NCBI GenBank assembly: GCA_947624845.1 | Contig: CANQMB010000003.1 | Coordinates: 1-30,910, forward strand | DNA from: an uncultured Bacilli bacterium | GTDB taxonomy: Bacteria > Bacillota_I > Bacilli_A > RF39 > UBA660 | Direction: 5' to 3' | Length of the DNA: 30,910 nucleotides | In this document: positions 5,866 to 13,619 of the stretch, in pieces | Position numbering within the stretch: the first letter of the stretch is position 1 | How the letters are laid out: every line of letters starts with the position of its first letter | Program-made: the position numbers and the translations under genes | Notes under the pieces: model-generated | Database searches by the model: none | What the model was told of the DNA's origin: nothing | The model's input: only the letters and a program-made list of their open reading frames with translations

Positions 5866-7680
5866 ATGAAAAAAAGAAATATTGCGATTATTGCGCATGT
5901 CGATCATGGGAAGACGACATTAGTGGATGAAATTTTGAAAACTTCGGGTATGTTTCGAGAAAATGAAGATATAACGGATGTTTCTATGGATTCAAATGCC
6001 TTAGAAAAAGAACGTGGTATTACTATTTTGGCTAAGACAACGGCTCTTGATTATCAAGGATATCGAATTAATATTCTCGATACGCCAGGACATGCTGATT
6101 TTGGTGGCGAAGTGGAGCGAATCATGAATATGGTCGATGGCGTACTATTAGTCGTCGATGCTTATGAGGGAACTATGCCACAGACACGTTTTGTATTGAA
6201 AAAAGCGTTAGAAGCGAAAGTAAAACCGATTGTTGTTATTAATAAGGTAGATAAACCGAGTGCTAGATGTAAGCAAGTTGTCGATGAAGTATTGGATTTG
6301 TTTATCGAATTAGGTGCGGATGATAGTCAGTTGGATTTTTCTGTCGTTTACGCTTCTGCTTTAAATGGTACTTGTAGTATTCAGGAAGACATTACTAGTC
6401 AAACACCAGGCTTTAGTGAACTTTTAGATTTAATTATTCAAGAAATACCAGAACCTCAAGGAGATCCGCAAAAAGATTTACAATTTCAACCAGCTTTACT
6501 TGACTACAATGAATTTGTCGGACGTATTGGAATTGGAAAAATACATCAAGGGACATTAAAAACAGGACAAATGGTCAGCTGTATTCGCTTGGATGGTAGT
6601 GTGAAAAATTTCCGTGTTCAAAAATTATTTGGCTATTATGGTTATAAAAGAATTGAAATTGAACAGGCAGAAGCGGGAGATATTGTTGCAATTGCTGGAC
6701 TTAGTGATATTTCTGTAGGAGAGACCATATGTGAGCAAGGTAAAAATTTACCACTTCCTGTTCTTCACATTGATGAACCTACTTTACAAATGACTTTCGG
6801 AGCAAATTCTTCTCCTTTTGTTGGTAAAGATGGATCGATTGTCACGGCTAGAAAAATCGAAGAACGTCTATTGAGAGAAACACAGAGAGATGTGAGTTTA
6901 AAAGTAGAAAATTATACGAATGAATCTTTCTTAGTTTCTGGAAGAGGAGAACTTCATTTAGGAATTTTAATTGAAAATATGCGTCGAGAAGGATTCGAAT
7001 TGGAAGTTTCAAAACCCGTTGTTATTATGAAAGAAATTGATGGCGTAAAATGCGAACCTTGGGAAGAGTTGCAAATTGAAGTGCCTGAAGATTGCGTCGG
7101 TACAGTCATTGAGCAATTGGGACTTCGTGGTGCTCAAATGCAAAATATGACAAATTTTGAAAATCAAGTGCGTTTAAATTATATGATTCCTTCTAGAGGC
7201 TTGATTGGTTTTTCTACAGATTTTATGACTTTAACAAAAGGTTATGGAATTATGAATCATACTTTTAAAGAGTATCGTCCTTATGAATCTGTTGATATCG
7301 GAGAAAGAAAATTAGGGGTTTTGGTTTCGATGGAAAATGGTAGTGCTACGGCTTATTCTATTGGCAATTTGGAAGATCGTGGTATTATGTTTATTGAACC
7401 CGGGGTAGAAGTTTATGAAGGAATGATTATTGGTGAATGTAATCGCGATAATGATTTGGCAGTAAATGTGGTTAAGGGAAAGAATTTGACGAATGTTAGA
7501 GCATCAGGAAGTGATCATACTGTCGTCTTAAAAAGACCAAGGGTGATTACTTTAGAATATGCTTTGGACTATATTAATGCCGATGAATTAGTGGAAGTGA
7601 CACCAAATTTTATTCGTTTGCGAAAAAAGATATTGAATACTGAAGAAAGAAAAAAATTTGATGCAAAAAATAAATCGTAA
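5866..7680 (+). CDS. typA: Ribosome-associated GTPase TypA/BipA
   Basis: This 604-residue translational GTPase of the EF-G family is at the usual length for TypA. The G-domain motifs are all present: AHVDHGKTT (10-18), ERGITI in switch I (49-54), DTPGHADF (72-79), NKVDK (126-130) and SAL near 164. Domains II and III follow, then the TypA-specific C-terminal part with RGLIGF and the region ending in YALDYINADELVEVTP. TypA binds the 70S ribosome at the EF-G site and helps ribosome assembly and growth under stress, especially cold. It is transcribed alone from a good promoter and closed by a terminator. No key residue is missing. Confidence 0.97.
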   Translation: MKKRNIAIIAHVDHGKTTLVDEILKTSGMFRENEDITDVSMDSNALEKERGITILAKTTALDYQGYRINILDTPGHADFGGEVERIMNMVDGVLLVVDAYEGTMPQTRFVLKKALEAKVKPIVVINKVDKPSARCKQVVDEVLDLFIELGADDSQLDFSVVYASALNGTCSIQEDITSQTPGFSELLDLIIQEIPEPQGDPQKDLQFQPALLDYNEFVGRIGIGKIHQGTLKTGQMVSCIRLDGSVKNFRVQKLFGYYGYKRIEIEQAEAGDIVAIAGLSDISVGETICEQGKNLPLPVLHIDEPTLQMTFGANSSPFVGKDGSIVTARKIEERLLRETQRDVSLKVENYTNESFLVSGRGELHLGILIENMRREGFELEVSKPVVIMKEIDGVKCEPWEELQIEVPEDCVGTVIEQLGLRGAQMQNMTNFENQVRLNYMIPSRGLIGFSTDFMTLTKGYGIMNHTFKEYRPYESVDIGERKLGVLVSMENGSATAYSIGNLEDRGIMFIEPGVEVYEGMIIGECNRDNDLAVNVVKGKNLTNVRASGSDHTVVLKRPRVITLEYALDYINADELVEVTPNFIRLRKKILNTEERKKFDAKNKS

Positions 7681-7713
7681 TTCTCTAAAAAAATGTTGGA
7701 GAATTCTTTTTTT
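7679..7713 (+). terminator. Terminator after typA
   Basis: AATTCTC / GAGAATT stem (7679-7685, 7699-7705) with a 13-base loop, then C and seven Ts. Confidence 0.7.
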
Positions 7714-7723
7714 ATGATATAAT
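7696..7723 (+). promoter_or_regulatory. Promoter of the anchored hypothetical protein
   Basis: TTGGAG (7696-7701), 16 bases, TATAAT (7718-7723). A second TATAAT lies at 7729-7734. The -35 sits in the descending arm of the typA terminator. Confidence 0.5.
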
Positions 7724-7748
7724 GTTTATATAATCAAAGGGGTAAATT

Positions 7749-8411
7749 ATGTTAAGAAAAGATAAAAAATTAAAGGACAAATTAGATACTCAGGTTATAA
7801 ACTTAAAAGAAATTAAAGAAGTTGCCTCTACAGAAAAGAAGATAAAAAGCAAAAAAAATATGGCACTATTATTTCTATTTTTAGGCCTTTTTTTGCTTGT
7901 TCTTGGTATTTTATATCCTTTAATTATTGATGGAATGAATCATCCTAGAAAAGATATTTCTTCTGTGGATAAATTCTTTGATCCGGAGAAGACGAAAAAA
8001 CAGGAGGAAAAAGAAAATAAATTAACTTGTGATTATGTTCAAGAAACAGAGGATCTGACTACTGCTAAAAAGTTAGAATTTATATTTGATTCTGAAGGGC
8101 TAACTCAATATCGAGAAGTTACAAATTTTGAAGCCAAAACAGAAGCTGGAAAAGAACAGAATGTAACTACGAGCAACAATTCGACTGAAAAGTATAGCCA
8201 TATGGTTGCCGAAGGATTAAATTCAATTATTGATCTTTCAGAAGATTACAATCGGTTAACGTTGACCTTTGAAATTAATTATTTAGTATTTGATTTGGAT
8301 CGTTATATTGAAAATCCTGAAAATACACCATTAGAAGTTTCCTATGCGAGAGGAAGAAAAAAAGAAGAAATCACTCAGCAGTTGGCAGAACAAAATATTA
8401 CTTGTAAATAA
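7749..8411 (+). CDS. Membrane-anchored hypothetical protein with an external domain
   Basis: This 220-residue protein has a lysine-rich cytosolic N-terminus of about 37 residues, a single hydrophobic helix at about 38-60, and an external part of about 160 residues. The outside domain starts after a charged linker (PEKTKKQEEKEN) with LTCDYVQ and ends with NITCK at the very C-terminus. C94 and C219 are therefore placed to join the two ends of the domain by a disulfide. Alternating strands (KKLEFIFD, TLTFEINYLV) suggest a mixed alpha/beta fold, a little like small DUF1307/YehR-type lipoprotein domains, but I cannot assign it. The gene stands alone between a promoter and a hairpin. The exported thiol protein at 461-1087 would be a possible partner for its disulfide; this is inference only. 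Confidence 0.75.
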   Translation: MLRKDKKLKDKLDTQVINLKEIKEVASTEKKIKSKKNMALLFLFLGLFLLVLGILYPLIIDGMNHPRKDISSVDKFFDPEKTKKQEEKENKLTCDYVQETEDLTTAKKLEFIFDSEGLTQYREVTNFEAKTEAGKEQNVTTSNNSTEKYSHMVAEGLNSIIDLSEDYNRLTLTFEINYLVFDLDRYIENPENTPLEVSYARGRKKEEITQQLAEQNITCK

Positions 8412-8427
8412 ATTATATTATTTGACT

Positions 8428-8463
8428 AAAAAAGACGAGCGTAATTTCTTACTCGTCTTTTTT
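8428..8463. terminator. Bidirectional terminator between convergent genes
   Basis: AAAAAAGACGAG, 12 bases, CTCGTCTTTTTT. The A and T runs on both sides let it end the rightward hypothetical gene and the leftward rpmB. Confidence 0.85.
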
Positions 8464-8482
8464 ATACTCTATAATAAGTTTT

Positions 8483-8662
8483 TTAAGCTGCTTTTTCTGC
8501 TTTTCTTAAAGTTCTTCTTTCTCTTGCTGTTAATCTTACTTTTGTACCATCTGCAAGTCTTTCTACTTGTAAGTTCAATTTTTGTTGTCTTTTTGTAGCA
8601 TTTAAAGCATGAGATCTTTTATTTGCTTTTTTTGGTTTTTTTGTTGATATATTAACTGCCAT
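8483..8662 (-). CDS. rpmB: Ribosomal protein bL28
   Basis: A 59-codon gene on the minus strand. The start ATG (8660-8662) is preceded by an AGGAGGG ribosome site (8669-8675). The protein runs MAVNISTKKPKKANK, then RSHALNATKR, NLQ, VERLADGTKVRLTARERRTL and RKAEKAA. The block NKRSHALNATKR....NLQ matches the diagnostic core of bL28 (N.RSHA.N.TKR....NLQ), and the C-terminal LTARERRTLRK corresponds to the 'VSARALK' end. bL28 sits in the large subunit near the L1 stalk and the E site. The usual N-terminal VTGKGP segment is replaced by STKKPKK, with no cysteines, so this is a zinc-free and slightly diverged version. Promoter and terminator flank it, so it is monocistronic. Confidence 0.87.
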   Translation of the reverse strand: MAVNISTKKPKKANKRSHALNATKRQQKLNLQVERLADGTKVRLTARERRTLRKAEKAA

Positions 8663-8699
8663 TCTATTCCCTCCTAATCCGTTTTTGCTTTGCTTTATA

Positions 8700-8728
8700 A
8701 CTTTATCATAAATTTGCTATTAAGTCAA
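8700..8728 (-). promoter_or_regulatory. Promoter of rpmB
   Basis: Minus strand: TTGACT (8723-8728), 17 bases, TAAAGT (8700-8705) with a TGA extension. Confidence 0.65.
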
Positions 8729-8788
8729 ATAAAACCTATATATTTTATGCCTTTTATGGTAAAATAAGACATAGAAGGAGGGATTTTG

Positions 8789-11752
8789 ATGTTTATACCA
8801 ATTCATATAAAAAGCAATTTCTCTCTACTGTCTAGTGTTTTGAAAATTGATGATATTATTCAGTATAGTATAGAAAATCATCTTTCGAGTTGTTTTTTGA
8901 CAGATACGAACATGTATGGGGCTATGGAATTTTTTTTGAAGTGCCAAAAAAAGAACTTAAATCCAATTTTAGGATTAGAAGTCGATGTATCTGGACATAA
9001 ATATTTAGTTTATGCTAAAAATTATCAGGGATATCAAAGTTTAATCAAACTTTCTACTCTTCAAAATGAAGGGAATTTAAGTTTGGAAGATTTTAAAAAA
9101 TATCATCAGGAATTAATTTTAATTGTGCTTGATTATGACCCGGATTTGGATCAAGAACTTTGTAAAATCTATGAAGATTTCTATTTAGGTTATCAAAATA
9201 AACAGGAAGAAAAAAAAGTGTTCGAGATTACTTCCAATATTGTTTTTGTCAGAGAATGTCTCTATTTATCTCCAGAAGATGCTGATATTTTAAATTATCT
9301 TTATCGTATTCGTGATAATCGAACTTTCAGTGATGATGTTTCCTATGATACTTTGAACAAATCTTTAAAATCGTTCAATCTTTCTGATTTTACTGATAAT
9401 ATGGGAATTAATAATATAGAGAAAATTATTCAAAAATGTAAATTAGAATTTCCAAAACCCAAGTTATTATTGCCAATTTATGAGACGAAAGATCAGTTGG
9501 ATGCTAGTACTTATCTGTTTGAACTATCCAAAGTAGGTTTAAAAAAGAGACTAAACAATAAAGTTCCTAAAGAATATCAAGATCGTTTACAATACGAACT
9601 TCAAATTATTGATAAAATGGGATTTAGTAACTATTTTTTAGTAGTTTATGATTTTATTAAATATGCAAAACAAAATAAAATTTTAGTAGGACCTGGAAGA
9701 GGAAGTGCTGCTGGATCTTTAGTTTCTTATTCTCTGGGGATAACAGATATCGATCCTTTGAAGTATGATTTGTTGTTTGAACGCTTTTTAAATCCAGAAC
9801 GCGTGACCATGCCGGATATTGATACTGATTTTCCCGATCAAAGAAGAGGAGAAGTCATTGATTATGTCACTAAAAAATATGGAAAAAAAAGAGTGGCTGG
9901 GATTGTTACTTTTGGAACGATGGGTGCAAAACAAGTTTTGAGGGATGTTGCTCGTGTGATGAGTATTCCCGCTTATAAAGTAGATGCTTTATCTAAGTTT
10001 ATCCCTGCATTTAGTAAAGAAAAATTAACAGATTTTTATCGTGAAAATCCATACTTTAAATCTAAAATTGAAAGTGATCATCAATTAAAAAAATTATTTT
10101 CTATTGCATTAAAAATCGAGGGATTTCCACGTCATACTTCCTCTCATGCTGCCGGAATTGTCATGTGTCAAAAAGATTTGGATGAAGTTTTACCTTTAAC
10201 TGTCAGTGAAGGAATGTATTTGACGAGTTATTCTATGGAATATTTAGAGGATTTAGGTCTTTTAAAAATGGATTTTTTGGGTTTGAAAAATTTAACTTTA
10301 ATTAGTCATGTCCTAGAGGATATTTCTTCTTTAGAAAAATTGGATTTTAATCAAATTCCTCTGGAAGATAATCAAGTTTTAAAACTTTTTCAAGAAGCGG
10401 ATACTACTGGAATTTTTCAATTTGAGTCTACGGGAATGCGCGCTTTCTTAAAGAGACTTCATCCTACTTCTTTTGAAGATATTTTTGCAGCGATTGCCCT
10501 TTTTCGTCCAGGACCTTCTGAGAATATAGACTCTTATATTCGAAGAAAGCATGGAGAAGAGAAAATCACCTATTTAGATCCCTGTTTAGAAAAAATCTTA
10601 AAAAATACGTATGGAATTATTATTTATCAAGAACAAATTATGCAAGTGGCGAGTACTTTTGCTGGCTATTCTTTAGGAGAGGCCGATATTTTAAGAAGAG
10701 CGATGAGCAAGAAAAAAGTAGATTTGTTGCAGGCAGAGGAAGAAAAATTTTTAAAAAAGAGTGTAGAGCGAGGACATTCTTTAGAAAAGGCCAAAGAAAT
10801 CTTTGCTTTAATATTAAAATTTGCAGGATATGGATTTAATCGAAGCCATTCAGTTGCTTATTCAATTATCGCGTTTAAAATGGCTTATTTAAAGGTTCAT
10901 TACTGTCAGTTTTTCTTCAGTAATTTGCTGACCAATGTTATTGGAAGTGAGTCAAAAACAAAAGAATATCTTGTAGAAGCTCGAAGTAAAAATATTTCAA
11001 TTGAAAAACCAAATTTGAATTTAAGTACTGATCGATATCGTGTAGTCGATGGAAAAATCATTTACCCATTTAGTAATATTAAACAAGTAGGTGCCGTTGC
11101 GACGAAGAGTATTTTAAAAGCTCGAGAACAAGGGAATTTTCAAGATATTTATGATGCCTTTAGCAGATTAGTTTTAGAAGGTGTAACTAAAAAGACGTTA
11201 GAATCTTTAATTCTTGCAGATGCTTTTCGGTTGTTCCCTTATAATAAAAAAACTTTAATTTTAAATTTGGATGAATTGATGAATTATGCGGAATTGACAA
11301 AAGATTTAGATCCTTCTTTAGTAATGAAACCAGAACTGAAGGAGACGGAGGAATATACCTCTTCTGAAGAATTAGAACATGAATTAGAAATTTTTGGTTT
11401 TTATTTTTCTCATCATCCGACGATGCTTTATCAAAAGAAATATCCAGGATGGGTTCCTCTTCGGGACATATCTAAGTATTTTTCTAAAACGATCACCACT
11501 TTAGTCGTGATTGATCGTATTCATGTAATTCATACGAAAAAGGGAGATAAAATGGCTTTCTTAACTGGAAGTGATGAGACAATGTCGATGAATTATACGC
11601 TATTTCCGAAAATTTTTCAGCAGTATTCAGATCTTTCTACTGGGGAGGTCGTTCGGATTGTCGGTGTAGTTGAAAAAAGATTGAATGAATATCAAATTAT
11701 TGTCAATCAAATAGAAGTTGTATCGAAAGGAGAAGAGAATGAAGAAAGATAG
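8789..11752 (+). CDS. dnaE: DNA polymerase III subunit alpha, DnaE type
   Basis: This is a C-family DNA polymerase of 987 residues. Polymerase landmarks are intact: GPGRGSAAGSLVSY (301-314), PDIDTDFPDQRR (342-353) with catalytic D343 and D345, and a third aspartate D495 in KMDFLGLKNLT. The finger region has QFESTGMRAFLKRL, and YQEQIMQVAS and FAGYGFNRSHSVAY follow. The C-terminus holds an OB-fold-like domain (about 905-980). In Bacillota with PolC, DnaE extends RNA primers and does part of lagging-strand synthesis. At 987 residues it is shorter than E. coli (1160) or B. subtilis (about 1115) DnaE. The N-terminal PHP domain has lost its metal-binding histidines: IPIHIKSNFSLL replaces the usual HLHxHSxYS pattern, and LTDTNMYG replaces TDHGN. 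The ATG at 8789 is chosen because a GAAGGAGG site lies 7 bases before it; the in-frame TTG just upstream is not needed. Confidence 0.96.
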   Translation: MFIPIHIKSNFSLLSSVLKIDDIIQYSIENHLSSCFLTDTNMYGAMEFFLKCQKKNLNPILGLEVDVSGHKYLVYAKNYQGYQSLIKLSTLQNEGNLSLEDFKKYHQELILIVLDYDPDLDQELCKIYEDFYLGYQNKQEEKKVFEITSNIVFVRECLYLSPEDADILNYLYRIRDNRTFSDDVSYDTLNKSLKSFNLSDFTDNMGINNIEKIIQKCKLEFPKPKLLLPIYETKDQLDASTYLFELSKVGLKKRLNNKVPKEYQDRLQYELQIIDKMGFSNYFLVVYDFIKYAKQNKILVGPGRGSAAGSLVSYSLGITDIDPLKYDLLFERFLNPERVTMPDIDTDFPDQRRGEVIDYVTKKYGKKRVAGIVTFGTMGAKQVLRDVARVMSIPAYKVDALSKFIPAFSKEKLTDFYRENPYFKSKIESDHQLKKLFSIALKIEGFPRHTSSHAAGIVMCQKDLDEVLPLTVSEGMYLTSYSMEYLEDLGLLKMDFLGLKNLTLISHVLEDISSLEKLDFNQIPLEDNQVLKLFQEADTTGIFQFESTGMRAFLKRLHPTSFEDIFAAIALFRPGPSENIDSYIRRKHGEEKITYLDPCLEKILKNTYGIIIYQEQIMQVASTFAGYSLGEADILRRAMSKKKVDLLQAEEEKFLKKSVERGHSLEKAKEIFALILKFAGYGFNRSHSVAYSIIAFKMAYLKVHYCQFFFSNLLTNVIGSESKTKEYLVEARSKNISIEKPNLNLSTDRYRVVDGKIIYPFSNIKQVGAVATKSILKAREQGNFQDIYDAFSRLVLEGVTKKTLESLILADAFRLFPYNKKTLILNLDELMNYAELTKDLDPSLVMKPELKETEEYTSSEELEHELEIFGFYFSHHPTMLYQKKYPGWVPLRDISKYFSKTITTLVVIDRIHVIHTKKGDKMAFLTGSDETMSMNYTLFPKIFQQYSDLSTGEVVRIVGVVEKRLNEYQIIVNQIEVVSKGEENEER

Positions 11753-12230
11753 TATTTATGTAGTTACATTGATTGGAATTATTTTAGATCAAATGATAAA
11801 ATTTATCATTCGAGGTCAAATGGAGTTATTTCAAACAATTTCTGTCATTCCGAATTTTTTTGCCATCACCTATATTCAAAATCGTGGCGCTGCTTGGGGA
11901 ATTTTTCAAGATGCAACAATTTTTCTTATCTTCATTAGTTTTCTTTTCTTTTATTTTTTATTAAAATATATTCAAGAGGAAAAAGATTGGAATTGGATAA
12001 AAACAATTTCTTTTGGAATGCTTTTAAGTGGTGTCATTGGAAATTTGTTTGATCGAATTTTATATCATGGAGTGACCGACTATTTGGATTTCCATATCTT
12101 TGGATATTCTTTTCCTATTTTTAATTTGGCAGATATTTTTATTGTCGTCGGTGTCTTTTTATTAATTATTTTATGGATGAGGAGTGAAATTAATGGAATT
12201 CGATGTAGAAAAGGGAAACGTTCGAATTGA
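11739..12230 (+). CDS. lspA: Prolipoprotein signal peptidase (signal peptidase II)
   Basis: This 163-residue, four-helix aspartic protease removes the signal peptide from diacylglyceryl prolipoproteins at the membrane. Family motifs are visible: ITYIQNRGAAWG (43-54), GVIGNLFDRI (98-107), GVTDYLDFH with catalytic D114, and FNLADIFI with catalytic D132. The ATG at 11739 is chosen because AAAGGAG (11726-11732) lies directly before it. It overlaps the end of dnaE by 14 bases, so the two are translationally coupled. The cyclophilin lipoprotein encoded at 18267-18842, with its LSAC lipobox, would be a substrate. The C-terminus is basic, as usual, and itself overlaps rluD. Confidence 0.95.
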   Translation: MKKDSIYVVTLIGIILDQMIKFIIRGQMELFQTISVIPNFFAITYIQNRGAAWGIFQDATIFLIFISFLFFYFLLKYIQEEKDWNWIKTISFGMLLSGVIGNLFDRILYHGVTDYLDFHIFGYSFPIFNLADIFIVVGVFLLIILWMRSEINGIRCRKGKRSN

Positions 12231-13077
12231 TAGTTATTTAAGTGATCATATTCATCTTTCTCGTAGTAAGATTCAAAAATTAATTAAAGAAGAAAAAATA
12301 TTGGTAAATAATCATAAAACGAAAGCCAATTATCTATTAAAAGAAAATGATCATATTTCTGTGGAAGATACTTTTTCTTATGATATTTCTGTGGAAGCTG
12401 AGGATATTCCTTTGGATATTCTTTATGAAGATGATTATTTGATTGTCCTTAATAAGAAATCGGGAATGGTAGTCCATCCGGCTCCAGGACATGATCATCA
12501 AACGTTGGTAAATGCTTTGCTTTTTCATTTAGGAATTTCTAATACTTCTGATGTACGTCCTGGGATTGTGCATCGATTAGATAAGGATACTTCAGGGGTG
12601 ATGGTTGTCGCCAAAAATGAAAAAGTGCATGAAATGTTAAGTGAAATGATTAAAAATAAAGAAGTGGAAAGAAAATATTGGGCGATTGTTGAAGGGGTTA
12701 TTCCCAATGAAACGGGAACGATTGATGTTCCCATTGGTCGAAATCCAAATAACCGTTTTCAAATGATGGCAACCGATGTCCATAGCAAAAATGCGATTAC
12801 AAAATTTCGAGTATTAAAACGTTTTTCTAAAAATACATTAGTGGAATGTCGATTAGAGACGGGAAGAACTCATCAAATTCGAGTTCATATGGCCTATATT
12901 GGTTATCCCGTAGTCAATGATCCGCTTTATCAAAAAAAGTCGACTACTGAATTTGGACAAATGTTACATTCCAAAAGTATTCGTTTTATTCATCCAATAA
13001 CGAAGAAAGAAATTTATTATGAAGTAGATCCACCTGAAGAATTTTTAAAAAAATTAAAAGAATTAGAAGAAAAATAA
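12193..13077 (+). CDS. rluD: Ribosomal large-subunit pseudouridine synthase, RluD family
   Basis: This 294-residue enzyme converts specific uridines in 23S rRNA to pseudouridine. It has an N-terminal S4-type RNA-binding domain (about 10-65, RIDSYLSDHIHLSRSKIQKLI) followed by the catalytic domain. The signature HRLDKDTSG is at 127-135 with D130 as the catalytic aspartate, and RTHQIRVHMAYIGYPVVNDPLY is near the end. This matches RluD/YlyB, the usual neighbour of lspA in Bacilli. The ATG at 12193 has GAGGAG 8 bases upstream; the upstream in-frame GTG lies within that ribosome site and is rejected. It overlaps lspA by 38 bases and closes the dnaE-lspA-rluD operon. Confidence 0.94.
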   Translation: MEFDVEKGNVRIDSYLSDHIHLSRSKIQKLIKEEKILVNNHKTKANYLLKENDHISVEDTFSYDISVEAEDIPLDILYEDDYLIVLNKKSGMVVHPAPGHDHQTLVNALLFHLGISNTSDVRPGIVHRLDKDTSGVMVVAKNEKVHEMLSEMIKNKEVERKYWAIVEGVIPNETGTIDVPIGRNPNNRFQMMATDVHSKNAITKFRVLKRFSKNTLVECRLETGRTHQIRVHMAYIGYPVVNDPLYQKKSTTEFGQMLHSKSIRFIHPITKKEIYYEVDPPEEFLKKLKELEEK

Positions 13078-13097
13078 AAACTTCTCAAGAGAAGTTA
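13072..13097 (-). terminator. Terminator of the TspO-like gene
   Basis: Inverted repeat AACTTCTC / GAGAAGTT (13079-13096) with a T-rich run on the minus strand, overlapping the gene's stop codon. The plus strand has no T run, although the hairpin may still protect the rluD message. Confidence 0.65.
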
Positions 13098-13550
13098 AAC
13101 GTTCATTAAATAAATAGTTAGTGATAAAATTGTCGCAAATAAACTGAGAAGAAGATAGGGATTTAAATACTTGACACTTTTCTCACTCAAATTAGAAGTT
13201 TCTTCATAGAGAAATAATGCACTCACAAAAGTTCCTATGCAAGAAATAAATCCGAAAAAAGTGCTCTGTAAAGTGAAGAAAAGTAGAGTAAATGACTGGT
13301 TGAATAAATAGTTAATAATTAATGTCTTTTTATAACTACGAGGAATATTTTTATATGAAACATCAGAAATTAAACTAGAAATTGAAAGTGCAATCCCAAT
13401 ATAGGTAATGGTCCAAAAAACTCCATAGAACCAATTGGGTGGTGTAAAAAATGGCAAATTTAAAGATTCATAAAAAGAAAAATTCATTGGAAATAGGCTA
13501 GATAGGAACCAAGGAAGTAGACATACAATAAATAAAAATATTTTTTTCAA
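13095..13550 (-). CDS. TspO/MBR (tryptophan-rich sensory protein) family membrane protein
   Basis: A 151-residue five-helix membrane protein. The TspO core motif is visible as TPPNWFYGVFWTITYIG (36-52), with P37, P38, W40, W46 and Y50, corresponding to the 'PPxWxFxPxWTxLY' block. LNPYLLLSLFATILS near the end corresponds to the last-helix 'L.PY..W..FA..LN' block with its Trp replaced by Leu. TspO proteins bind porphyrins and cholesterol-like ligands and are linked to tetrapyrrole or stress responses; the role here is unknown. A TTG at 13548-13550 is preferred as start because AGAGGTG lies about 5 bases ahead. The GTG at 13557-13559, which would add three codons, falls inside that ribosome site. 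It is divergent from the rhomboid gene, sharing a 70-base intergenic region. Confidence 0.78.
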   Translation of the reverse strand: MKKIFLFIVCLLPWFLSSLFPMNFSFYESLNLPFFTPPNWFYGVFWTITYIGIALSISSLISDVSYKNIPRSYKKTLIINYLFNQSFTLLFFTLQSTFFGFISCIGTFVSALFLYEETSNLSEKSVKYLNPYLLLSLFATILSLTIYLMNV

Positions 13551-13619
13551 AGGAATCACCTCTTTCCATATTGTATGATTTGTTATATAATATTATTAGT
13601 CTTTTTGAGGAGGAATACT

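Noticed and set aside
8344..8598. Rightward open frame of 84 codons rich in Leu and Phe
   Set aside because: It is an out-of-frame reading of the end of the anchored hypothetical gene, the terminator and antisense rpmB.
12337..12734. Two leftward open frames inside rluD
   Set aside because: Antisense shadows of a well-recognised pseudouridine synthase; no ribosome sites or promoters.
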